Positions 15,378-23,353 of a stretch of 64,000 nt of DNA are shown piece by piece. Origin of the DNA: Achromobacter deleyi (lineage in GTDB: Bacteria; Pseudomonadota; Gammaproteobacteria; Burkholderiales; Burkholderiaceae_B). Positions within the stretch are counted from its first letter, which is position 1. Each line of letters opens with the position of its first letter. The notes beneath the pieces were generated by a model. That model was not told where the DNA came from. It worked only from the letters and a program-made list of their open reading frames with translations, and did no database searches. Both the position numbers and the translations under genes were made by a program. The DNA is taken from the NCBI RefSeq assembly GCF_902859705.1, contig NZ_CADIJO010000005.1:248001-312000 (forward strand), in the 5' to 3' direction.

Positions 15378-15378
15378 T

Positions 15379-16431
15379 ATGAAAGTTTGGACGATTGAAG
15401 AAGAGGCCACAGCGCTGCGCGAACGCTTTAAGGGCGTGAACCGTGCCGCATTTGCTCGCGATCATCAGATCAAGGGCGGCCAGGCGATGATCTACCAGCA
15501 CATCACTGGCAGGCGCCCCATTAGCATCGAAGCGGCAATGGCCTACGCTGCGGGTTTCAAATGCTCGCTGGAGGAGATCAGCCCGCGACTTGCCATAGAG
15601 GCGCAGAAAGCTGCCGCGCTATCGTCTGAACAGCCCATCGTCCCAATTCCCTCTGCGCCTTATTGGCCCTTCTCCACAATCTCTGAAGCGGAGATCCGCA
15701 GTCTGGCACCTGCACAGCTAAATGCCCTGGAGGGTGCCCTCGCCCTTGCAATAGCTCAGCTCAAGCTGGGCATTGGGCCATCGCCTGCGCACACGTCCTC
15801 ATCGCGCACTGCTCCTGCCGGTCTGGTCGATATGGACGCGGTTGCAGATGAGTTCGCGCCGCCGGCGTCAGTAATCCCACCACCATGGGATGGCGGCCCA
15901 ACCACCAAGCAAATGGAAGACGCTGCCCGGCGATCGCCACCCCAAGTATCGGGCGCCGTTTCCAACATAGGGCCCGCAGAGGCTCACCCTGCAAATGACG
16001 ATTTGGTCGACGTCCCCGAGTTGGGCGACGTCCGCTTGGCCGCCAGCATTGAAGGCCACGAAAACGAGTCCGAGCAACAGACGGGAGTAATGCCATTCCG
16101 TCGATCATTCCTACGGTCCGTTGGAGCTGACGGAAGTCGCGGGCGTGTCGTATATGCGAAAGGCGACAGCATGGAACCGTTCATCAACGACGGCGCCGCA
16201 CTTCTGGTTGTTCTTCAGGAAGACCTGACGGTCCGCAATCTGGTCGCCGGGGGCATCTACGCCATCAGATACGACGGCAAGATGATGGTAAAGCGGGTAG
16301 CGAAGGACAAGCTGACCGGCAAATGGGTGGCGCAGTCTCTCAACCCAAAATACCGAGATGTGACGCTCGAGAACGGCGTATCGGTGCAGCTCTTAGGCCG
16401 GGTCGTGTGGACTGGCACCAGGCTTACGTGA
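15379..16431 (+). CDS. CI-like phage repressor with S24 self-cleavage domain
   Basis: 350 residues. Residues about 5-70 form a helix-turn-helix ('NRAAFARDHQIKGGQAMIYQHITGRRPISIEAAMAYA'). A long, Pro/Ala-rich linker (about 75-230) follows. The C-terminal LexA/S24 peptidase domain has the catalytic Ser at 264 in GDSMEP and the general-base Lys at 305 in MVKRV. A RecA-stimulated autocleavage switch is therefore expected; the cleavage dipeptide was not identified. The linker is longer than in lambda CI (237 residues). The ATG follows operator 3 directly and has no ribosome site, suggesting a leaderless or autoregulated transcript. Confidence 0.85.
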   Translation: MKVWTIEEEATALRERFKGVNRAAFARDHQIKGGQAMIYQHITGRRPISIEAAMAYAAGFKCSLEEISPRLAIEAQKAAALSSEQPIVPIPSAPYWPFSTISEAEIRSLAPAQLNALEGALALAIAQLKLGIGPSPAHTSSSRTAPAGLVDMDAVADEFAPPASVIPPPWDGGPTTKQMEDAARRSPPQVSGAVSNIGPAEAHPANDDLVDVPELGDVRLAASIEGHENESEQQTGVMPFRRSFLRSVGADGSRGRVVYAKGDSMEPFINDGAALLVVLQEDLTVRNLVAGGIYAIRYDGKMMVKRVAKDKLTGKWVAQSLNPKYRDVTLENGVSVQLLGRVVWTGTRLT

Positions 16432-16495
16432 CTGCCTCGAAAGACCTCGAGGCGCGTCTACAATCAAACATCCATAGCCTCGGGAGATAAAACCC

Positions 16496-17293
16496 GTGTA
16501 TACCCTCTCCACTGTTTCGCGCTCCTTGACGATTGCGGCACTGGCGATCTCGGCGATGTCGCCGCTGTCGGTAACCGCCCAAGAGCGGACCATCAGCGAG
16601 TTTTCGGCAGGAAAGCGGCACAAATACCAGTTGTCGACGCAAGAGTATGAAGTGTTCAAGACGCTCGTCAACGATGAGGCGGCGAACTTCACGGCCGGCA
16701 GGGATTCGCTCATCGGGGCCCGTCTCGGCGCCATTGCTGTCTCCAGCGAGACGCTGGCCAAGGCATACAAATCGAACGAAGTAGCGGCAGACAAGGCGTA
16801 CAAAGGCAAACAGTTGCTTGTGACGGGGCGCGTCGGATCGATCAATTCCGGCATCGGCGACGCACCTTACTTTGTCCTTGGGTCGGGTTTGGATGCGCCG
16901 CAAGCCGCCATTCGAAAGGATTCCACCGACTTCGCAGCGACGGCGCAACGCGGTCAGAGCGTGCGTCTGGTCTGCAACGGTGGTGGCGCAACTCTCGGCG
17001 CCGCAATGCTGAAAGAATGCGCTCCGGCCGAGGTTGTCGCCAAAGCAGAGGTAACCAAGCTCACTCGTCAAACCGACATACTGCTCAGCAATGCTCGCAC
17101 CAATCCATCTGCCGCGCAGGTTGTAGCGGCTGTTGTAGCCATCAGCAGCGCGCTCAAACCGTCCGAATGCTCTGCAGCAGGCGCGACATGTTTGAAGGCG
17201 ATTACCCGGGTTACGAGTGCCAAAGACTTTCCGCAGAAGCTGAGTCAGGGAATTGCCACCTTGAAGGCAGCGGGCATCGATATGCCCTCCTAA
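16496..17293 (+). CDS. Secreted OB-fold (tRNA_anti-like) accessory protein, likely lysogenic conversion gene
   Basis: 265 residues from a GTG start at 16496 with GGGAG about 10 bases upstream. Residues 1-29 look like a Sec signal peptide (hydrophobic core 'LTIAALAISAMSPLSVTA', cut after TAQ). Residues about 85-160 show the OB-fold-like pattern 'AYKSNEVAADKAYKGKQLLVTGRVGSI' and 'PYFVLGSG' seen in tRNA_anti-like domains. There are three Cys in the C-terminal half. It lies between repressor and early operon with a -10-like TACAAT at 16459 (no good -35) and its own terminator after it. That layout is typical of a gene expressed in the lysogen. Its effect on the host is unknown. Confidence 0.75.
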   Translation: MYTLSTVSRSLTIAALAISAMSPLSVTAQERTISEFSAGKRHKYQLSTQEYEVFKTLVNDEAANFTAGRDSLIGARLGAIAVSSETLAKAYKSNEVAADKAYKGKQLLVTGRVGSINSGIGDAPYFVLGSGLDAPQAAIRKDSTDFAATAQRGQSVRLVCNGGGATLGAAMLKECAPAEVVAKAEVTKLTRQTDILLSNARTNPSAAQVVAAVVAISSALKPSECSAAGATCLKAITRVTSAKDFPQKLSQGIATLKAAGIDMPS

Positions 17294-17314
17294 ACCCGAC
17301 CTCCTCCATTCCCG

Positions 17315-17337
17315 GCCCGCCACGAGCGGGCTTTTTT
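17315..17337 (+). terminator. Intrinsic terminator after the secreted accessory gene
   Basis: A perfect 6-bp stem GCCCGC/GCGGGC with a CACGA loop is followed by TTTTTT. It separates lysogenic transcription of the accessory gene from the recombination operon promoter that starts 20 bases further on. Confidence 0.85.
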
Positions 17338-17357
17338 GCGCTCGTTACAAAAAACTG

Positions 17358-17397
17358 TAGCATAGCTATTGCACAGAAACTGTAGCGTTGCTATATT
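17358..17397 (+). promoter_or_regulatory. Rightward early promoter with two repressor operators (PL/OL-like)
   Basis: TTGCAC at 17369-17374 and TATATT at 17392-17397 are 17 bases apart, giving a start near 17404 and a leader of about 39 bases to the TTG start at 17443. Operator copies TAGCATAGCTA (17358-17368) and TAGCGTTGCTA (17383-17393) lie just upstream of the -35 and across the -10. Their centres are 25 bases apart, the same spacing as in the cI/cro region; the second is identical to operator 1 there. Confidence 0.8.
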
Positions 17398-17442
17398 TCC
17401 CCCAACACCTCCCCACCCCGGGGAGAAGACAGGGAGAAAGCC

Positions 17443-18156
17443 TTGAAGCACGAGATCAAAAATCGTTGGACCGGCGCCGTGCTCTTCACGGCTGATGTGC
17501 CCGAGGGCACCGAGAGTGGGCTGATTACCCGCGTGGCGCTGGAGCAGGCCGTGGAGGCCCGTGCCAACCTGGGCGATGCCAACCTGCGCGGTGCCAACCT
17601 GCGCGGTGCCGACCTGCGCGGTGCCAACCTGGGCGGTGCCGACCTGCGCGGTGCCAACCTGGGCGGTGCCAACCTGGGCGGTGCCGACCTGGGCGGTGCC
17701 AACCTGCGCGGTGCCGACCTGGGCGGTGCCAACCTGCGCGGTGCCGACCTGCGCGGTGCCAACCTGGGCGGTGCCAACCTGCGCGGTGCCGACCTGGGCG
17801 GTGCCAACCTGCGCGGTGCCGACCTGCGCGGTGCCAACCTGGGCGGTGCCAACCTGGGCGGTGCCAACCTGGGCGACCTCTCCGGCATCTGGGGCACAAG
17901 CGGCAACCTGCGCGAGATCAAGGCCATCCAGTGCGACACGTGGCCCGTCACCTACACCGCGACCCACATGCAGATCGGCTGCCAGTTCCATGAACTGGAG
18001 CGCTGGTGGTCGTTCACCGATGAGCAGATCGGCCGCATGGATTCGTCGGCGCTGGCGTGGTGGTCGAAGTGGAAGCCGGTACTGCACACGATTGTCACGA
18101 TGTCGCCGGCCGTGCCTGGCGGCGAGAAGCCGGCCGAGCAGCAAGAAGCCGCCTGA
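17443..18156 (+). CDS. Pentapeptide-repeat protein, first gene of the rightward early operon
   Basis: 237 residues from a TTG start with AGGGAG 6-7 bases upstream. Residues 41-145 are 21 tandem pentapeptides of the form A(N/D)L(R/G)(G/D), predicted to fold as a right-handed beta-helix of about five turns. The flanks are non-repeated: a short N-terminal region and a C-terminal region with an amphipathic, Trp-rich part ('[34 protein letters not shown]'). Some pentapeptide proteins mimic DNA and bind gyrase, but this one has Asn/Asp at the second position rather than the mixed Qnr pattern. Function here is unknown. Confidence 0.9.
   Translation: MKHEIKNRWTGAVLFTADVPEGTESGLITRVALEQAVEARANLGDANLRGANLRGADLRGANLGGADLRGANLGGANLGGADLGGANLRGADLGGANLRGADLRGANLGGANLRGADLGGANLRGADLRGANLGGANLGGANLGDLSGIWGTSGNLREIKAIQCDTWPVTYTATHMQIGCQFHELERWWSFTDEQIGRMDSSALAWWSKWKPVLHTIVTMSPAVPGGEKPAEQQEAA
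17563..17877 (+). repeat. 21 copies of a 15-bp coding tandem repeat
   Basis: The unit is GCCAACCTGCGCGGT or close variants (GAC for AAC, GGC for CGC) with almost no synonymous variation, so the array is homogeneous at DNA level. It encodes the pentapeptide repeats. The long open frames on both strands here are by-products of the period of 15. Copy number is likely to change by slippage or recombination. Confidence 0.95.
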
Positions 18157-18197
18157 CCTTCCTCACCCGCCCCGGGTGCCGGGGCAAGGAGACAACC

Positions 18198-18434
18198 ATG
18201 GATATCACGCAAAAGCCCATGTCGACCGACGGCGATGCCGCGGCGGCGATGGTCACGTACGGCGGCAGCTTCATGCGGCTGGTTGGCCTGGCCTGGCAGG
18301 CGGCCGACCCGATGAACCAGGCGCGCCTCAAGGAAGCATTCCGGCCGGAGTTCGACCGCTACCGCGCGGACGCCGCCACCCTGGCGCACTACCAGGGCCT
18401 GGCGCGCGAGGCTGAACTGGCCGGGAGGAACTGA
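18198..18434 (+). CDS. Small phage protein of unknown function
   Basis: 78 residues from ATG 18198 with AAGGAG upstream, after a 41-base gap from the pentapeptide gene. Mostly helical: 'GDAAAAMVTYGGSFMRLVGLAWQAADPMNQARLKEAFRPEFDRY'. It ends 2 bases before the next start. No family is recognised; such small helical proteins often fill the early left operon of lambdoid phages. Confidence 0.75.
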   Translation: MDITQKPMSTDGDAAAAMVTYGGSFMRLVGLAWQAADPMNQARLKEAFRPEFDRYRADAATLAHYQGLAREAELAGRN

Positions 18435-18436
18435 CC

Positions 18437-18799
18437 ATGGCCTACGCCCAACCCAAGATCACGCCCGCGCAGGAACTGCGCATGGACCTGGCCGGCGACG
18501 TGCGCGCCGCGCTGCGCGACGGGCTGCACGAGGTCGTGCGCTATGCCGTGGCCGAGCCGAACCGCCAGCCGGTGGCGCACGCCATCTACGAAGACAGCAT
18601 CGGCAACAAGGCCCTGGTCGAGGCATTCGATGCGGTGGCCAAGGCCTATGCCCACAGCGACACGTTCGGCCGGATCGGCGAGCTGTTCAGCAAGTTCATG
18701 GACGGCGCGAGCGCGCACTACGTGGAGACGCTGGCGGACGCCATTGAAGATCCCGAGCGCCAGCTTGATGTGTCGTTCGAACTGGCGCCGCGCAAATGA
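18437..18799 (+). CDS. Phage early protein of unknown function
   Basis: 120 residues, helical throughout, with alternating charged and Ala-rich segments ('AGDVRAALRDGLHEVVRYAVAE', 'EAFDAVAKAYAHSDTFGRIGELFSKFMDG'). It follows the preceding gene with a 2-base gap and overlaps the next tiny gene by ATGA, so all are translationally coupled. No recognised domain. Confidence 0.75.
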   Translation: MAYAQPKITPAQELRMDLAGDVRAALRDGLHEVVRYAVAEPNRQPVAHAIYEDSIGNKALVEAFDAVAKAYAHSDTFGRIGELFSKFMDGASAHYVETLADAIEDPERQLDVSFELAPRK

Positions 18800-18909
18800 C
18801 CCTCCCCCTCTTCATCCTGTGCGGCCTGATCGCCGCTTACCCCTTGGGCCGTGTGGGCGACTTCTTTTCGCGCCTGCACGTCCGCCTCGATCCGTGGAGC
18901 GAAGCATGA
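18796..18909 (+). CDS. 37-residue putative membrane-associated peptide
   Basis: The frame from ATG 18796 to TGA 18907-18909 is joined to both neighbours by ATGA overlaps. The peptide has one hydrophobic stretch at residues 3-15 (TLPLFILCGLIAAY) followed by a basic amphipathic part. The perfect coupling on both sides is the main support for translation. Too short to assign. Confidence 0.6.
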   Translation: MTLPLFILCGLIAAYPLGRVGDFFSRLHVRLDPWSEA

Positions 18910-19136
18910 ACACCGACAAAGACGGCGGCAACGCCTTCCCGATTCCTGGCCTGCAAGACGACCCGGACTTCAACGGGCTGAGCGTGCGCGACTACTTCGC
19001 GGCCAAGGCCAGCACAGTTATCAAGCCGCCAACCGATTACATGGGTCGCGCCGAAACCGACGAAGAGTATGCCGCCTGGGCACAGAAATGCTGGCGCATG
19101 GCTGATTCTCTGCTGGCCGCGCGAGGTGCCAAATGA
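18906..19136 (+). CDS. Small phage protein with conserved GGNAFP/LSVRDYFAAKA motif
   Basis: 76 residues from ATG 18906. The combination 'DGGNAFPIPG' then 'GLSVRDYFAAKAS' and a C-terminal 'YAAWAQKCWRMADSLLAAR' is common in small proteins from phages of proteobacteria. Their function is not known to me. It overlaps the preceding 37-residue gene and the following membrane protein gene by 4 bases each. Confidence 0.75.
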   Translation: MNTDKDGGNAFPIPGLQDDPDFNGLSVRDYFAAKASTVIKPPTDYMGRAETDEEYAAWAQKCWRMADSLLAARGAK

Positions 19137-19315
19137 TCCGCCGCCTCCTGCGTGACCGCGACGCCCGCTTGTCCGCATTCATCGTCGCCGCCGTGCTGAC
19201 CGCCGTGATCTTCGGCTACGGAGACCGGCAGCAGCGCGACGAGCAAGCCCAATCCCCCACCCACACCACCCAGGACGGCGGCAGCAAGACCGCATACGCC
19301 GCCCGCCAACCCTGA
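19133..19315 (+). CDS. Small single-pass membrane protein
   Basis: 60 residues: a basic N-terminus (MIRRLLRDRDAR), one predicted transmembrane helix at about residues 13-29 ('LSAFIVAAVLTAVIFGYG') and a polar tail. It is coupled to the gene before it by a 4-base overlap. Function unknown. Confidence 0.65.
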   Translation: MIRRLLRDRDARLSAFIVAAVLTAVIFGYGDRQQRDEQAQSPTHTTQDGGSKTAYAARQP

Positions 19316-19327
19316 GAGACCACCACC

Positions 19328-20506
19328 ATGAGCAATGTTGCAGACGAAGTCCTGGACGCGCCCGCCGCGATCACCGAATACAACGCCGTGCAGAAAGGCC
19401 TGGCAGAGCTTCGCAAAGACCTGGCCGGAGTGCAGTTCGACGTCAGCACCACGGCCGGCGACAAGGCGGCGCGTGCTGCGCGCTCGCGCTGCGTCAGCAT
19501 CCGCACGTCGGCCGATGCCGCCTATGAAGGCTGGAATAAGCCGATGCTGGCCAAGCAGCGCGAAATGCGCGCCATCCTGTCCAGCATCAAGGATGAGGTG
19601 AAGGCGGTTGAAGAGCCGATCGATGCGCAGATCAAGGCCGAAGAGGCCCGCAAGGCGGAAATCAAGGCGGCGAAGGAAGCGGCCGAACTGGCGCGCCAGC
19701 AGGCGATCCAGACGCGCATCAACGCCATTGGCCAGTACCCGGTGCAGGCCGCTGGCAAGAGCGCCGCCGACATCGCCGCGCTGCTCGCCGCCGTGGCCGA
19801 GTTGCCCATCACCACCGAACTGTACGAACACCGCGCGGGCGAAGCCATGGCTTTGCAGGCGGACACCAGCGCCAAGCTGGAGCAGATGCACGCCGCCGCG
19901 ATGGCGCAGGAAGCAGAGGCCGCGCGCCTGGCCGAAGAGCGCGCCGCGTTGGAACGCCAGCGCCTGGAACAGGAAGCCGCAGCCGCCGCTGCCCGCAAGG
20001 CTGAAGACGAACGGCTGGCCAAGGAGCGCGCCGAACTGGCAGAGCAGCAGCGCCGCCTGCAAGCCGAGCGCGCCGCCGAAGACGCGCGCCAGGAAGCCGC
20101 CCGCGCCGAGCAGGCCCGCAAGGATGCAGCTGCCGCCGCTGAACTCAAGCGCCAGCAGGATGAGGCCGCCGCCGTGCTGCGCGCCCAACAGGAAGAAATC
20201 GACCGCCAGCGCCGCGAGTTCGAAGCGCAGCAGGCCGCCGTGCGCCGCGCTGAGCAGGAAAAGGCCGAAGCCGCCGCCCGTGCCCAGCAAGAAAAGGAAG
20301 CCGCAGCACGCGCCGAGGCTGAAGCGGCCGAGCGCGAACGCCTCGCCGAGCAAGCGCGCCGCGAAGAGGCCGAGTTTCTGGCCAACGGCCCGGGCAACGC
20401 CGAAATCGTCGCCGTGCTGGCGCAGCACTACGGCGTCGAGCCCGAGCACGTTCTGACCTGGCTGGCCAAGTTCACCAACCCCGCAATGGCCGATCTGGCC
20501 GCCTAA
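19328..20506 (+). CDS. Long coiled-coil phage protein upstream of recT
   Basis: 392 residues. Residues about 1-90 are a globular helical part ('LDAPAAITEYNAVQKGLAELRKDLAGVQFDVST'). Residues about 90-345 are Ala/Glu/Arg/Gln heptad-like coiled coil. The last 45 residues ('GNAEIVAVLAQHYGVEPEHVLTWLAKF') form a small compact domain. Similar proteins are encoded beside RecT/exonuclease genes in many phages and probably assist recombination or DNA binding, though no activity is established. The low-complexity coding sequence gives long shadow frames on both strands. Confidence 0.8.
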   Translation: MSNVADEVLDAPAAITEYNAVQKGLAELRKDLAGVQFDVSTTAGDKAARAARSRCVSIRTSADAAYEGWNKPMLAKQREMRAILSSIKDEVKAVEEPIDAQIKAEEARKAEIKAAKEAAELARQQAIQTRINAIGQYPVQAAGKSAADIAALLAAVAELPITTELYEHRAGEAMALQADTSAKLEQMHAAAMAQEAEAARLAEERAALERQRLEQEAAAAAARKAEDERLAKERAELAEQQRRLQAERAAEDARQEAARAEQARKDAAAAAELKRQQDEAAAVLRAQQEEIDRQRREFEAQQAAVRRAEQEKAEAAARAQQEKEAAARAEAEAAERERLAEQARREEAEFLANGPGNAEIVAVLAQHYGVEPEHVLTWLAKFTNPAMADLAA

Positions 20507-20547
20507 CCATCCACTACGCCCGGCCGAGTCTCGGGCAGGAGAAAGCA

Positions 20548-21459
20548 ATGTCTGAAGCCACCACGATCGAATCCCAAACCACCGCCCTGGACCTGCCGGC
20601 GGCCAACACCACCACCAGCGGGCTGGTGCTGCACGCTGACAACATGGACAGCATGATGCGCGCCGCCGAAATGATGGCAGCCGGGCGCGCCACGGTGCCG
20701 AAGCACTTGCAAGGCAGCCCGTCCGACTGCATGGCCGTGATCATGCAGGCGATGCAGTGGAACATGAACCCCTTCGTGGTGGCGCAGAAGACGCACCTGG
20801 TGAACGGGCAGCTTGGCTATGAAGCACAGTTGGTCAACGCAGTGGTGCAGTCGTCTGGCGCCATCACGGGCCGTTTCCACTACGAATACCAGGGCGACGG
20901 CAACGGGTTGCAATGCCGCGTCGGCGCGGTCATTGCTGGCGAAGCGGACATCACGTGGGGCGAATGGCTCAAGGTCTCCGACGTCACCACCAAGAACTCC
21001 CCGCTCTGGAAGACGAACCCGCGCCAGCAGATGGGCTATTTGCAGGTCAAGAACTGGACCCGCGCCTACACCCCGGGCGCGCTGCTGGGCGTGTACACGT
21101 CCGACGAGCTGGTAGACGTCCAACCGCGCGAGCGCGACATCACTCCGCGCACTGCCGCCGAATTCGCGCAGGCTGCTAAGCCGCAGCCGGCAGCGCAGGT
21201 CGACCGCGACCAGGTCATCCGCGATTTGGAAATGATCGCGCGCAGCGACGACGCCGCGCCGCAGCGCATCGCCGATCTTGAATCTGCCTGGAAGAAGCTG
21301 AGCAAGGACGAGCGCGCGGCAGTGGGCGCGGATGAAATCAAGCGCCTCAAGGCCCTGGCCGCCGCCGAGGACGCCACGCCCACGCAGGCCGCACAGCCGG
21401 ACGCCGCGCCGGATGCGCAGGCCACCGATGACAACCCCTTCGAAGGCGTCCAAGAATGA
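20548..21459 (+). CDS. recT: RecT-family single-strand annealing recombinase
   Basis: 303 residues, about RecT length. The conserved core 'AAEMMAAGRATVPKHLQGSPSDCMAVIMQAMQWNMNPFVVAQKTHLVNGQLGYEAQLVNAVV' spans residues 40-100, and 'GEWLKVSDVTTKNSPLWKTNPRQQMGYLQVKNWTRAY' follows near residue 145-180. The C-terminus is Ala/Asp-rich and disordered. The protein anneals single strands produced by the exonuclease encoded next; the start of that gene overlaps the recT stop by ATGA. Confidence 0.95.
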   Translation: MSEATTIESQTTALDLPAANTTTSGLVLHADNMDSMMRAAEMMAAGRATVPKHLQGSPSDCMAVIMQAMQWNMNPFVVAQKTHLVNGQLGYEAQLVNAVVQSSGAITGRFHYEYQGDGNGLQCRVGAVIAGEADITWGEWLKVSDVTTKNSPLWKTNPRQQMGYLQVKNWTRAYTPGALLGVYTSDELVDVQPRERDITPRTAAEFAQAAKPQPAAQVDRDQVIRDLEMIARSDDAAPQRIADLESAWKKLSKDERAAVGADEIKRLKALAAAEDATPTQAAQPDAAPDAQATDDNPFEGVQE

Positions 21460-22127
21460 ACGCGCCCGCCGAACAACGCACCGAGGAATGGCGGCAGGAA
21501 CGCGCGGGCAAGATCACCGCCAGCAACTTCGCCGCGGCCATCGCGGTCACGCCCGGCGAGGGTGTCTACAAGACCGGCCCGCGCAAGGGCCAGCCGAAGA
21601 AGCCCGAACCGACGCTGGAGCGCACGCGCCTGATGCGCACGCTGGCCTTCGAGCGCCTGGCAGGCATCCCCAAGCGCGAAGTTGGCGCGAAGTCGTTGTC
21701 GTGGGGCCGCGACCTGGAAGACGCCGCCAAGGAAGCCTACATGGTCGACAAGGGCGCGCTGGTGGAGGAAAGCGGCTTCGTGCTTCACCCGGTGCATTCG
21801 TTCATCGGCGCCAGCCCTGACGGCCTGATCGGCGCAGACGGCGGCATCGAATCGAAATGCCCGCACGACGAACAGGTGCACATCCAGACGTGGCTGGAGG
21901 GCATGCCCGAAGGCCACATCCCCCAGGTGCAGGGAAACATGTTCGTGACCGGCCGCCAGTGGTGGGACTTTATCAGCTACGACCCGCGCATGGCCGAACC
22001 ATGGCGCCTGTACGTGCAGCGCATCCCGCGCGATGAGGCCTACATCAAGACCCTGCTGACCGCCCTGCTCCAGTTCGAAGTTGAACTGTGCGAAATGGTC
22101 GACACCCTGCGCCGCAAGGCCGCCTAA
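21456..22127 (+). CDS. YqaJ-type viral exonuclease (lambda Exo-like)
   Basis: 223 residues. Motifs of the PD-(D/E)XK fold are visible: 'RTEEWRQERAGKITASNFAAAI' at the N-terminus, 'WGRDLEDAAKEAY', then the catalytic 'GASPDGLIG' (Asp) and 'GIESKCP' (Glu-x-Lys) near residues 110-135. It would digest double-strand ends 5'-3' and hand single strands to RecT. The gene is coupled to recT by ATGA. Confidence 0.95.
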   Translation: MNAPAEQRTEEWRQERAGKITASNFAAAIAVTPGEGVYKTGPRKGQPKKPEPTLERTRLMRTLAFERLAGIPKREVGAKSLSWGRDLEDAAKEAYMVDKGALVEESGFVLHPVHSFIGASPDGLIGADGGIESKCPHDEQVHIQTWLEGMPEGHIPQVQGNMFVTGRQWWDFISYDPRMAEPWRLYVQRIPRDEAYIKTLLTALLQFEVELCEMVDTLRRKAA

Positions 22128-22162
22128 CCCTTCCCCAGCAGCACAACCTAGGAGACTGACGA

Positions 22163-22702
22163 ATGTTCAGCCTGGAAAGCCAGAAAGTCACCCTCGCGCA
22201 CCTGAACGTGCGCCCCGAGAACCACGGCGACGAGAAAGTCGGCGGCGCGGACCTGAAGATCGCCTTCACAGAGAGCAATGGCCTGCTGGCCATGTTCCAC
22301 CCTGTGCTGCGCGATGCGCTGTATCGCCGCGAAGAGACGCCGCCTGAACAGGAAGAAATCTTCGAAGGCAGCCCGGCTGATGCGCTGACCGTGCGCAAGT
22401 TCGGCGACCTGATCGGCGCGCTGCGCCTCAAGCACGAACTGAAGGGTGCGCAGGTCGTGATCGGCTTTGGCCTGGGCGGCGCGTCCGACATCGACTTCGA
22501 GACGGCCGACGTTGACCACTTCTCGGTGGACCTGATGGAAGGCGGCAGCGCTCGCTATGGCTTCCGCGTCAAGTGCAACCCCACGGGCGAGCAGATCAAG
22601 CGCCTGTACGAGGTCCTGGGTGGCGAGGTCGATATCAGCGTCACGCCCGCCGTCGACAAGCAGGGCTCGCTGGGCCTGAACCTGGAACCCGAAGCGGCGT
22701 AA
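22163..22702 (+). CDS. Phage protein of the recombination operon, unknown function
   Basis: 179 residues with a beta-rich start ('FSLESQKVTLAHLNVRPENHGDEKVGGADLKIAF') and a 'DALTVRKFGDLIGALRLKHELKGAQVVIGFGLGG' middle. It follows the exonuclease gene after 35 bases with a GGAG site. Homologues that I recall near phage exonuclease genes are annotated as hypothetical. No catalytic motif seen. Confidence 0.75.
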   Translation: MFSLESQKVTLAHLNVRPENHGDEKVGGADLKIAFTESNGLLAMFHPVLRDALYRREETPPEQEEIFEGSPADALTVRKFGDLIGALRLKHELKGAQVVIGFGLGGASDIDFETADVDHFSVDLMEGGSARYGFRVKCNPTGEQIKRLYEVLGGEVDISVTPAVDKQGSLGLNLEPEAA

Positions 22703-22754
22703 CCCCACGGCCGGCGCGGCGCTCCCCGCCGGCCACCATACACAGAGAACGACG

Positions 22755-23351
22755 ATGAGCGCAGATACCCGCACCCCTCATACCGACGCCCTGGAAACCC
22801 TGGGCAAAATCCACCAGCATGCCGAAAAGCGCGACGCGATCCACCTGGGCGTGGAGCCGATCGAGGCCGGCAGCCGCCTTTCCCCCGGCGAGCACATCTG
22901 CATCATCGATGGCAAAGCGTACACCGGCACGCGCGGCAATCCGGTCGGCATCGTGGACCCATTCCTGGAAGGCCCCGTATCGACGGGCGAACGATTCTGG
23001 CTCGTGGTGTATCCGCGCCAGATTACCTCGCTGCGTCACGTCTGGGAGCATCCCAGCTTTCCGGCATCCGGTGAAACAGGCGCTGATGCTGCGTCGGCCA
23101 GCATGCATCCGTCTGAAAAGTGGATCCGAGACTGGTGCGCAACCATCCCGCTTGACTACAACATCGTCATGGACGGCGCGCGCGACTACGTCGAAAGCCA
23201 AGAGCGCGGCGGATGGGGTGAATACCTGTGCTTCGGCGGCCTGCTTGAGGGTGAAAGCGTACCCAATGCCTTCTGGCCACACTACGAAGCAGTGACCGGC
23301 AAAACGGTCCAGGAAGACCACCGCGGCTCGTTCTTCACTTGCTCCTGCTGA
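22755..23351 (+). CDS. Phage protein of unknown function
   Basis: 198 residues. Features are 'LSPGEHICIIDGKAYTGTRGNPVGIVDPFLEGPVSTGERFWLVVYPRQITSLRHVWEHP', a 'SEKWIRDWCATIPLDYNIVMDGARDYV' segment and a Cys-ending C-terminus (FTCSC). The protein is globular and conserved-looking, but I cannot assign a family. It overlaps nothing upstream and is separated from the next start by 2 bases. Confidence 0.7.
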   Translation: MSADTRTPHTDALETLGKIHQHAEKRDAIHLGVEPIEAGSRLSPGEHICIIDGKAYTGTRGNPVGIVDPFLEGPVSTGERFWLVVYPRQITSLRHVWEHPSFPASGETGADAASASMHPSEKWIRDWCATIPLDYNIVMDGARDYVESQERGGWGEYLCFGGLLEGESVPNAFWPHYEAVTGKTVQEDHRGSFFTCSC

Positions 23352-23353
23352 TC

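Noticed and set aside
16428..16464. A full promoter for the secreted accessory gene
   Set aside because: A TACAAT box is present at 16459 but no acceptable -35 lies 16-18 bases upstream, so I did not list it as a promoter.
17563..17877. CRISPR-like regular repetition
   Set aside because: Units are contiguous 15-mers with no spacers and are in frame with a pentapeptide protein.
17290..18415. Repetitive open frames on both strands (AQVGT and VPTWA repeats) over the pentapeptide region
   Set aside because: A 15-base tandem repeat keeps all frames open. Only the frame with a ribosome site and pentapeptide pattern (TTG 17443) is real.
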